NCBI GenBank assembly: GCA_902797565.1
Contig: CADBTO010000357.1
Span: 1-7,226, forward strand
Source of the DNA: an uncultured Lachnospiraceae bacterium
GTDB taxonomy: Bacteria; Bacillota; Clostridia; Lachnospirales; Lachnospiraceae
Direction: 5' to 3'
DNA: 7,226 nt
Shown: positions 1 through 5,648 of the stretch, in pieces
How the letters are laid out: each line of letters opens with the position of its first letter
Numbering within the stretch: the stretch's first letter is position 1
The notes under the pieces: model-generated
What the model was told of the DNA's origin: nothing
What the model saw: the letters and a program-made list of their open reading frames with translations, nothing else
Databases searched by the model: none
Made by a program: the position numbers and the translations under genes

Positions 1-90
1 CTGCTGGATCTCATCGAGGGTGCAAAGCAGCCGGAACCTGTGAAGCAGATTCGGCTGGAATATACGATTATTGATCGGCATTCGATCTAA
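1..90 (+). CDS. C-terminal end of a probable LacI-family transcriptional regulator (partial)
   Basis: Frame 1 is open from the window edge to a TAA at 88-90 and gives 29 residues, beginning LLDLIEG and ending IRLEYTIIDRHSI. The ending fits the last beta strand of LacI/GalR-type sugar-binding domains, which commonly close with a pattern like I-x-L-x-x-x-(L/I)-I-x-R-x-S shortly before the stop. Proteins of this family bind operator DNA through an N-terminal helix-turn-helix and release it, or bind it, on sensing a sugar or sugar phosphate. The DNA-binding domain and nearly all of the effector domain lie outside the window. The gene directly precedes a HAD phosphatase and a sugar PTS permease, which is the usual place for a local regulator of such an operon. 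The family call rests on a short tail and on context, so another periplasmic-binding-fold regulator remains possible. Confidence 0.62.
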   Translation: MLDLIEGAKQPEPVKQIRLEYTIIDRHSI

Positions 91-98
91 AAAGGGGG
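91..98 (+). promoter_or_regulatory. Ribosome binding site that decides the ATT start of the HAD gene
   Basis: The run AAAGGGGG directly follows the stop codon of the upstream gene. It sits six bases before an ATT at 105. Frame 3 has a TGA at 72-74 and no ATG, GTG, TTG or CTG codon between it and the catalytic DVDGT motif. The spacing and purine content are those of a good Shine-Dalgarno site, so it points to ATT at 105 as the start. The GTG at 98-100 overlaps the site itself and opens only nine codons in another frame. Confidence 0.72.
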
Positions 99-104
99 TG
101 CAGC

Positions 105-932
105 ATTATAAAAGCGATTTTTATTGATGTAGATGGGACGCTGGTACTGCCTGGCGAATATACCCCGCCTGAGTCTGCTATGGAGGTAATACGGAAAACC
201 CAGGAGAAAGGGAACAAGGTATTTCTCTGTACGGGCAGAAACAGGGAAATGGCGCGGCCGCTTCTGGAGCTCGGCTTTGACGGGCTGGTCTGCAGCGCGG
301 GTGGCTATGTGGAGATGGATGGAGAGGTGTTGTTTGACCATCCAATGACCAGGGAGCAGCTGGACGCGTGTCTGGATGTCCTGCACAAAAATCAGGTGTT
401 CTGCACGATCGAAGGCAAGGTGGACAGCTTTGCAGACGGGGATATGGGCGAATTTATGGATGATGTGCCGGAATGGGCGCGCAACAGCGAACTAGAACGC
501 TGGCGCAAGACGCTGGCAGGACAGTTTGGTTTCAAGCCAATGGAGGAATATGACGGGCAGCCGATCTACAAGGTGGTTGTTGTGGCGAACCGGATGGAGC
601 AGTTTGACGAACCGAAGCAGAAGGTCGGGGACCAGTTCCATTTCGCGATGCAGACGCTTTCTGGTTATGGCTGTGTCAATGGGGAGCTGATCAACCGCGC
701 GTTTGACAAGGGCCGGGGCGTCGAGCGGGTCTGCGGGCGGCTGGGCATTCCGGTGTCGGACAGCATCGGTTTTGGCGATAGCATGAATGATGTGGAGATG
801 ATCCAGAAAGTGGGCACGTCTGTCTGTATGGACAATGGTTCGCCGGAACTCAAGGCAATGTCGGACATGGTCTGCCCCGCAGTGGAGCAGGACGGGCTGG
901 CGAAGGCATTCAAGGAACTGGGACTGGTGTAA
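105..932 (+). CDS. Cof-type HAD-family sugar-phosphate phosphatase, ATT start
   Basis: This is a 275-residue cytosolic hydrolase of the haloacid dehalogenase superfamily, Cof/IIB branch, which usually removes phosphate from sugar phosphates or similar metabolites using Mg2+. All four core motifs are present. Motif I is DVDGT with D8 as nucleophile and D10 as acid/base. Motif II is CTGR with T43. Motif III is the lysine in AFDKG, K202. Motif IV is GFGDSMND with D225 and D229 holding the metal. The stretch between about residues 75 and 190 is the C2 cap that selects the substrate. The first in-frame ATG is at 180, but starting there would delete motif I. Starting at ATT 105 gives an N-terminus reading (M)IKAIFIDVDGT, the family's usual beginning, and a normal length of about 270. 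The gene begins 14 bases after the LacI-like gene and ends 52 bases before the PTS gene, so it probably acts on phosphorylated sugar from that transporter or relieves sugar-phosphate stress (inference). The substrate cannot be read from sequence. Confidence 0.87.
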   Translation: MIKAIFIDVDGTLVLPGEYTPPESAMEVIRKTQEKGNKVFLCTGRNREMARPLLELGFDGLVCSAGGYVEMDGEVLFDHPMTREQLDACLDVLHKNQVFCTIEGKVDSFADGDMGEFMDDVPEWARNSELERWRKTLAGQFGFKPMEEYDGQPIYKVVVVANRMEQFDEPKQKVGDQFHFAMQTLSGYGCVNGELINRAFDKGRGVERVCGRLGIPVSDSIGFGDSMNDVEMIQKVGTSVCMDNGSPELKAMSDMVCPAVEQDGLAKAFKELGLV

Positions 933-984
933 CCAAACTCAGAATGATAAGCGCACAAAGGAGTTCTAAATCAGGAGAAATTAC

Positions 985-3057
985 ATGGCATTAGATTATC
1001 GAAAATGCGCGGAAGAAATCGCGAGGAATATCGGCGGCGGGGAAAACGTCGTCTCGGCGGCACACTGTGCCACCAGGCTGCGCCTGGTCATTGCCGACAA
1101 CGGAAAACTGAATAAGAAGGCGCTGGACAATATTGACGGCGTACAGGGGATGTTTGAATCCGGCGGGCAGCTGCAGCTGATCATCGGGACAGGGACCGTA
1201 AACAAGGTCTACGACGAGTTCCTGGCCGTGACCGGGGCGTCGGCGGCATCCAAGGAAGATGTCAAGGCGGCGGCAGCCGCACAGGCACCGCTCTGGCGGC
1301 GAATTATCAAGGCACTCGGCGATGTATTCGTGCCGATCCTGCCTGCAATCGTGGCTTCCGGTCTGTTGATGGGTGTCGTGGAAGCACTCGGAAAGATTCC
1401 CGGCCTGGGATTCTCTTCGTCGCCCTGGTACAGCTTCCTGGACATGATTGCATCCACAGCACTTGCGTATCTGCCTGTACTCGTTGCGGTATCCGCAGCA
1501 AGGGTCTTCGGTGGGAATATCTTCCTGGGCGGCGTCATCGGGCTGTCTATGATTAACTCCGGTTTGCTTAACGCATGGAATACCGCGAGTGTGGAAGGCG
1601 TGGCAAAGTTCTTTGGACTGGATGTTTCGAACCTGGTCAGCAGTGATGTGGCTTCGAAGATCACGGATGGAGACCTGCTCTCCAGCCTGTCTCCCTATCT
1701 GGTGGACTGGGGCGACAAATCCATCAACAGTATGTCCCTTGCGGACGCGGGGATTTCGATCCCGACCTGGGATCTGCTTCCGTTCCTGCATATCCAGAAA
1801 GTGGGTTATCAGGGGCACGTCATCCCTGTGGTGATCGCGATTTTCCTGATGTGCAAGATCGAAAACTGGCTGCATAAGCGTGTTCCGGAAATGATCGACC
1901 TCTTTGTGACGCCGATTACAACCGTATTTATTACCTATTTCCTGACCTTCTCCATTATCGGACCGGCATTCTCGCTGCTTGAAAACGCCGTGCTTGGCTT
2001 CTTCAAGGCACTGGTTACGGTCGGATTCGGAATTGGAGCATTGATTGCAGGCGCCGTATATCCGTTTACGGTGGTCATGGGCCTGCACCATATGTTTAAT
2101 ATCATCGAGCTCGGAATGTTGGCAGGCGCAGACGGGATCAACACCTGGATGCCGATTGCATCTGCAGCGAACTTCGCGCAGTTTGGTGCCTGCCTTGCGG
2201 TTGGTATCAAGTCCCATCGTGCAAAGACGAAGGCAATCGCAGTACCTGCATCTATGTCTGCATCGCTTGGTATCACAGAGCCGGCAATCTTCGGTGTGAA
2301 CCTGCGCTATATGAAACCGCTTGTCTGCGGCGCGATTGGTGGTGCGGTCGGTGCATGGTTTGGATCGATTGCCCATATCGGCGCAACGGCAAACGGCGTG
2401 ACCGGTATCCCGGGATATCTGATCACAAACAAGCCTCTGCCGTACACAATCATGCTTTTGATCGCGTTTGGTGTGGCATTTGGCCTTTCCTTCGTGACAC
2501 ACAAGGATGAAGAAGAAGAAGCGGAACCGGAGGAAGCTGCACCTGCACCTGCACCTGCTCCCGCACCGGCGGCAGAAAAGCCGGCAAACAAAGCGGCTGC
2601 AGCTGCAGATGTGAACAAACCTGGCGCGGAAGTCATTTCCTGCAACATGGCAAAGAAGGTCAAGGCACCTGCCTTTGGTGAAGTTGTGTCCTATGAGGAT
2701 ATTCCGGATCCTGCATTTTCTTCCGGAGCACTGGGAGCGGGCGTTGGGATCAAGCCGGACAAGGAGATCGTGGTGGCGCCGTTTAACGGTGAAATCATTT
2801 CTGTCACGGATACGAAGCATGCAGTGGGTATTGCCGGAGATGGCATCGAGCTGCTGATCCACGTGGGTGTGGACACAGTGAAGATGGGCGGCGATGGTTT
2901 TGAATGCTTCGTGAAAGAAGGCGACAAGGTCAAGGCCGGCGATAAGTTGATCACCTTCAGCAAGGACAAGATCAAGGCAGCGGGCTACTCGGATATGGTG
3001 GTCGTGTTGGTGACAAACAGTTTTGAATTTGATGAAGTGAAACCGCTGGTCGGTTAG
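985..3057 (+). CDS. scrA: PTS sugar permease, sucrose-type, fused EIIBCA
   Basis: This 690-residue membrane protein imports a sugar and phosphorylates it using phosphate passed from PEP through EI and HPr. The domain order is EIIB, EIIC, EIIA. EIIB (about 1-85) carries the phosphorylated cysteine C28 in SAAHCATRLRL, a form typical of sucrose-class EIIB. EIIC (about 105-505) has a series of hydrophobic helices, the KVGYQG segment at 272-277, a GLHHMFN segment near 366 and the GITEPAIFG motif at 429-437 that marks the glucose-superfamily EIIC fold. A charged and Ala/Pro-rich linker (about 507-545) leads to a glucose-type EIIA (about 560-690). There H626 in LLIHVGVDTV is the expected phosphorylation site and H612 in TKHAVG the supporting histidine. 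The start is fixed by AGGAG at 973-977, seven bases upstream. Sucrose is inferred from similarity to ScrA/SacP; trehalose and beta-glucoside permeases are close relatives. No sucrose-6-phosphate hydrolase gene is visible beside it. About 45 extra residues lie in EIIC near 202-255. It probably belongs to one operon with the two genes upstream. Confidence 0.88.
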   Translation: MALDYRKCAEEIARNIGGGENVVSAAHCATRLRLVIADNGKLNKKALDNIDGVQGMFESGGQLQLIIGTGTVNKVYDEFLAVTGASAASKEDVKAAAAAQAPLWRRIIKALGDVFVPILPAIVASGLLMGVVEALGKIPGLGFSSSPWYSFLDMIASTALAYLPVLVAVSAARVFGGNIFLGGVIGLSMINSGLLNAWNTASVEGVAKFFGLDVSNLVSSDVASKITDGDLLSSLSPYLVDWGDKSINSMSLADAGISIPTWDLLPFLHIQKVGYQGHVIPVVIAIFLMCKIENWLHKRVPEMIDLFVTPITTVFITYFLTFSIIGPAFSLLENAVLGFFKALVTVGFGIGALIAGAVYPFTVVMGLHHMFNIIELGMLAGADGINTWMPIASAANFAQFGACLAVGIKSHRAKTKAIAVPASMSASLGITEPAIFGVNLRYMKPLVCGAIGGAVGAWFGSIAHIGATANGVTGIPGYLITNKPLPYTIMLLIAFGVAFGLSFVTHKDEEEEAEPEEAAPAPAPAPAPAAEKPANKAAAAADVNKPGAEVISCNMAKKVKAPAFGEVVSYEDIPDPAFSSGALGAGVGIKPDKEIVVAPFNGEIISVTDTKHAVGIAGDGIELLIHVGVDTVKMGGDGFECFVKEGDKVKAGDKLITFSKDKIKAAGYSDMVVVLVTNSFEFDEVKPLVG
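2539..2568 (+). repeat. Ala-Pro hexanucleotide repeat in the PTS linker
   Basis: GCACCT occurs three times in a row (2539-2556), followed by the related units GCTCCC and GCACCG. It encodes five Ala-Pro dipeptides at residues 519-528 of the PTS protein. This is a stiff, extended linker between the EIIC membrane domain and EIIA, preceded by a run of glutamates. Exact hexamers can gain or lose units by slippage without shifting the frame, so the linker length may differ among strains (inference). Confidence 0.85.
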
Positions 3058-3080
3058 ACGACGTGAGATCTGAGGTTTAT

Positions 3081-3120
3081 GGAAGCAGCTCCTGTATGGG
3101 GCTGCTTTCCTTCTATTATA
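3081..3120 (+). terminator. Probable intrinsic terminator after the PTS gene
   Basis: The stem pairs 3083-3092 with 3098-3107 over ten base pairs including one G-U, around a five-base loop TGTAT. Two more G-C pairs (3081-3082 with 3109-3110) can form across a one-base bulge. The sequence after the stem, TTTCCTTCTATTATA, is pyrimidine-rich at first but not a clean T run, so termination may be partial. It lies 23 bases after the PTS stop codon and just before the hydF ribosome binding site, which fits the end of the sugar operon. If it leaks, hydF would get read-through transcription, since I see no convincing promoter in the short gap. Confidence 0.68.
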
Positions 3121-3133
3121 AAGGGAGTTTAAC

Positions 3134-4369
3134 ATGGAACCAAATACAAATAACCTGAATAGCACCCCATCTGCGGCACGCCTGCAAATCGGGATTTTTG
3201 GAAAACGGAACGCGGGCAAGTCCAGCCTGCTGAATGCCCTGACAGAGCAGGAACTGTCCATTGTGGATGATACGCCTGGTACGACGACGGATCCCGTTAA
3301 AAAAGCGATGGAACTTCCGGGGGTCGGCGCAGTCGTTCTGATCGACACCCCTGGATTGGATGATGTAGGAGAACTTGGGAAAAAACGTGTAGAACGAGCA
3401 AGAAATACGTTGAAAAACGTAGATATCATCCTATATGTACACGAGAAAGGGGTACAATATTCAGATGAAGAACGTCGGTTTCTTGAAGAAATCCGTGTAC
3501 GTGGAATCCCGTTTCTACTAGTGGAGAGCAAGGCGGATCTGGACACGGGGAACGAGGACGGGAAAGTTCCTGTTCGGGCATATCCGTTTTCGGCGAAGGA
3601 CGCTGATGCAGATGCCGTGTCCCGGCTGCGGGAGGAGATCATCGCTCTGAAAGAGAAGTGCAGCAGGGGCAGAAAAAAACGGATGCTGGGAGATTATTTG
3701 TCAGAAGGGGATATCGTGGTCTTTGTCATTCCGATTGACGCGGAGGCTCCGGAGGGAAGATTGATCCTTCCACAGCAGATGGCGATTCGGGAATGCCTCG
3801 ATGCCGGGGCTTGCGGAGTGACGGTTCAACCAGAAAATCTGCAAAAAATTCTAACCACGTTAAAGGGACAACCGAGGTTGGTTGTGACAGATTCACAGGC
3901 GTTTGCAAAAGTTGAAAAGATTGTTCCGCAAGAGATTCCCCTGACCTCTTTTTCTATTCTGCTGGCCAGGATGAAGGGGAATCTGGAAGCCCAGGCAGAA
4001 GGGGCACGAAAAATCCGGGATCTGCAGGACGGGGATCGGATTCTGATTGCTGAAGGCTGTACGCACCACAGGACGTGCGGGGATATCGGGACGGAGAAAT
4101 TGCCGAAGTTGATACAAGAATATACGAAGAAAAAAGAGCTGGTCTTTGAACATACGATGGGGATTGAATTTCCGGAAGATTTGCATAGATATGCCCTTTT
4201 GATACACTGCGGTGGGTGTGTTTTACCAGAAAAAGAGATGCAGTACCGTCTGGAGCAGGCGCGCCTGCAGGGAATTCCTGCTACAAATTTTGGAACCGCC
4301 ATCGCGCAAATGCGCGGAATCCTTGAGCGTGCACTCTGTCCACTGCGCAAATTCAGCGAGTTTTTTTGA
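3134..4369 (+). CDS. hydF: [FeFe]-hydrogenase H-cluster maturation GTPase HydF
   Basis: HydF is the cytosolic scaffold that takes the two-iron subcluster made by HydE and HydG and delivers it to apo-hydrogenase HydA. The 411-residue length is normal for the family. Domain 1 (about 16-175) is a TrmE/Era-like GTPase: the P-loop is GKRNAGKS at 23-30, the switch region is PGTTTDPV at 48-55, G3 is DTPG at 71-74 and G5 is the SAK at 153-155. The G4 site reads SKAD at 132-135 instead of the usual NKxD. Domain 2 (about 180-265) should mediate dimer formation. Domain 3 carries the cluster-binding signature C309-x-H311, then 46 residues, then H358-C359-x-x-C362, which matches the published HydF pattern C-x-H-x(46-53)-H-C-x-x-C. 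The start has AAAGGGAG at 3120-3127, six bases upstream. HydE, HydG and a hydrogenase are not in the window, so they must lie elsewhere. Part of the GTPase domain (about 3361-3480) is clearly AT-richer than the rest. Identification is firm. Confidence 0.96.
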   Translation: MEPNTNNLNSTPSAARLQIGIFGKRNAGKSSLLNALTEQELSIVDDTPGTTTDPVKKAMELPGVGAVVLIDTPGLDDVGELGKKRVERARNTLKNVDIILYVHEKGVQYSDEERRFLEEIRVRGIPFLLVESKADLDTGNEDGKVPVRAYPFSAKDADADAVSRLREEIIALKEKCSRGRKKRMLGDYLSEGDIVVFVIPIDAEAPEGRLILPQQMAIRECLDAGACGVTVQPENLQKILTTLKGQPRLVVTDSQAFAKVEKIVPQEIPLTSFSILLARMKGNLEAQAEGARKIRDLQDGDRILIAEGCTHHRTCGDIGTEKLPKLIQEYTKKKELVFEHTMGIEFPEDLHRYALLIHCGGCVLPEKEMQYRLEQARLQGIPATNFGTAIAQMRGILERALCPLRKFSEFF

Positions 4370-4378
4370 AAAAACTGG

Positions 4379-4407
4379 TTGTACGAACAGGCTGGCTATG
4401 GTATAGT
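4379..4407 (+). promoter_or_regulatory. Sigma-A-type promoter with extended -10, upstream of the coiled-coil gene
   Basis: TTGTAC at 4379-4384 and TATAGT at 4402-4407 are separated by 17 bases, the ideal spacing. A TG at 4399-4400, one base before the -10 box, makes it an extended -10 promoter. Transcription would start near 4413-4415 and give a short leader of about 28 bases before the ATG at 4442, including the ribosome binding site AAAGGGG (4429-4435) six bases before the start. It lies just after the hydF stop codon, so it likely separates the downstream pair of genes from hydF. A T7 run overlaps the end of hydF (4361-4367), but I see no strong stem before it. Confidence 0.74.
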
Positions 4408-4441
4408 GTAGAGTGGTGTTACGATTCGAAAGGGGTGGGAC

Positions 4442-5596
4442 ATGGGAGTTGCAGAGCGTACAGAGGAAGCACTGAAAAAATTACATCTCTTGTTTGCAAA
4501 GGCTCAGATCGGCACACCGGACGGACTGGTGCTGGTCGACAAGCAGGAGGCTGTCGGACAGCTGCGTGAGCTTGGCGAGTGCGTGAACCTCATGCTCCAG
4601 GAGAGTGAGATGACCAGGGAATCCAGGCAGCGCGGCGAGCTGGAACAGAAGCGCAGTCAGGAAACCATCATCTATAATGCCCGGCGCAGCGCGCAGGATA
4701 TCTACGCGGCATCTTTGATGTATACAGACCAGGCACTGACGCAGATCCAGAGGATTATTGAAGAAGCGGCGGACCAGATGGAGGGTGTGATCCTGGATAT
4801 GCAGGATCGGATGGATTACGAGAAAGAAGTGGTTCATAACAACCAGTTTGAACTCCGTGCACAGCTCCAGGATCTGCGCGATACAGACAAGTATATGCGG
4901 CTGATCGAAGAGGAAAACATTCGGATCGAGCGGGAAAAGCAGTCCGGAGAGTTTACCGAGGAAGCAGACCGGCCTTCTTATGCGGATGTGAAACCGGAGA
5001 TCCATATCAACGCGGCCTATTTCAAGCAAACGGGACAGGAGCTTCCTGTGCGGGATTCCGAAGATGGGCAGAAAGCGTCTATCGTCTATGATGGTATGGA
5101 GGAGCTGGGACAGAAAGGATCGGATGATTTCAGGGAAAAAGAGAGTGAAAGCCGATCCGGGAAAGAATCCGTGGTAAAAAATAAAGCCTTAGAGGCTGCA
5201 AAAATCATTGGGAAGAAGGCAAGGAAAGCCGCTGGGGTTGATCCCGAAGCTGGAGAGCGTACAGATAATGCGCGGCCAGTGTCTGAGCAGGGCGAAAAAG
5301 CAGTAGGACTGGAGGGACAGGGCGCGAAAACGGCTGGACTGGAGGAACACGAAAAAGCAGCCAGGCAGATGGAGCGCAAAAAAACAGCCGGACAGGTGGA
5401 GCACGAGAAAACAGCCAGGCAGCAGGAGAAGGACGAGAAGCCGTCCCGTCCGCAGATCACAGAGGAGGAACTGGCACAGATGAACGGGAAGACCGGCAGG
5501 GATTATGATCCGAAAGCGGCCGGTGATCCGTTCAAGGCGGCGTCTTTGATGGAAGATCTGGACGCAGAGTATTTTGCATGGAAAGACCAGCAGTGA
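4442..5596 (+). CDS. Hypothetical coiled-coil protein with C-terminal 9-residue repeats
   Basis: I do not recognise this 384-residue protein. It has no signal peptide and no membrane segment, so it should be cytosolic. Residues 1-25 look helical. After a short loop with GTPDG (24-28), a long, highly charged stretch from about 35 to 168 is rich in Glu, Gln, Arg and Ala with heptad-like spacing and is very likely a coiled coil. The motif [16 protein letters not shown] followed by a long helix recalls small DivIVA/ATP-synthase-like coiled-coil proteins that are common in Clostridia; this is a loose resemblance only. Residues about 170-285 are polar and probably disordered. A tandem 9-residue repeat fills about 286-331. 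The C-terminus ends in an acidic and aromatic segment, [16 protein letters not shown], which looks like a short binding or docking motif (inference). The start is supported by AAAGGGG and by an extended -10 promoter. The aconitase-like gene follows after 52 bases with no terminator, so the two are probably co-transcribed. Confidence 0.85.
   Translation: MGVAERTEEALKKLHLLFAKAQIGTPDGLVLVDKQEAVGQLRELGECVNLMLQESEMTRESRQRGELEQKRSQETIIYNARRSAQDIYAASLMYTDQALTQIQRIIEEAADQMEGVILDMQDRMDYEKEVVHNNQFELRAQLQDLRDTDKYMRLIEEENIRIEREKQSGEFTEEADRPSYADVKPEIHINAAYFKQTGQELPVRDSEDGQKASIVYDGMEELGQKGSDDFREKESESRSGKESVVKNKALEAAKIIGKKARKAAGVDPEAGERTDNARPVSEQGEKAVGLEGQGAKTAGLEEHEKAARQMERKKTAGQVEHEKTARQQEKDEKPSRPQITEEELAQMNGKTGRDYDPKAAGDPFKAASLMEDLDAEYFAWKDQQ
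5297..5434 (+). repeat. Tandem degenerate 27-base repeat inside the coiled-coil gene
   Basis: Four consecutive 27-base units begin at 5327, 5354, 5381 and 5408, preceded by a related 30-base unit at 5297. At protein level they read [27 protein letters not shown] and KTARQQEKD, with [10 protein letters not shown] in front. The consensus is K-(T/A)-A-(G/R)-(L/Q)-x-E-x-(E/K). The DNA is similar between units (for example AAAACAGCC at 5381 and 5408), so they arose by duplication rather than chance composition. Unit number may vary among strains (inference). Confidence 0.82.
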
Positions 5597-5648
5597 AAGC
5601 TGCGGGTTAAGAACCATAGATATAGAGAAACAAGAGGAGATACGGAAG

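Noticed and set aside
180..932. Starting the HAD gene at the first ATG (180)
   Set aside because: This would remove the catalytic DVDGT motif, and no ribosome binding site lies just upstream, whereas ATT at 105 has one at the right spacing.
933..984. Second Shine-Dalgarno-like AAAGGAG at 957-963 before the PTS gene
   Set aside because: No start codon follows at a usable distance; the AGGAG at 973-977 serves the ATG at 985.
991..3642. An 883-codon open frame on the minus strand across the PTS gene and the start of hydF
   Set aside because: The product is rich in Arg, Cys and His with no recognisable domain, and it lies opposite two well-supported genes. Such long antisense frames arise when the sense genes avoid codons whose complements are stops.
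4304..4317. Perfect short palindrome CGCGC-AAAT-GCGCG near the end of hydF as a terminator
   Set aside because: It lies inside the coding sequence with no T run after it; the T7 run is more than 40 bases further on.
4481..5029. A 182-codon minus-strand frame opposite the coiled-coil gene
   Set aside because: It looks like a shadow of the charged helical region; the + strand gene has its own promoter and ribosome binding site.
5598..5626. Possible promoter (TATAGA at 5621-5626) before the aconitase-like gene
   Set aside because: There is no -35-like hexamer at a suitable distance, so co-transcription from the 4379 promoter is simpler.
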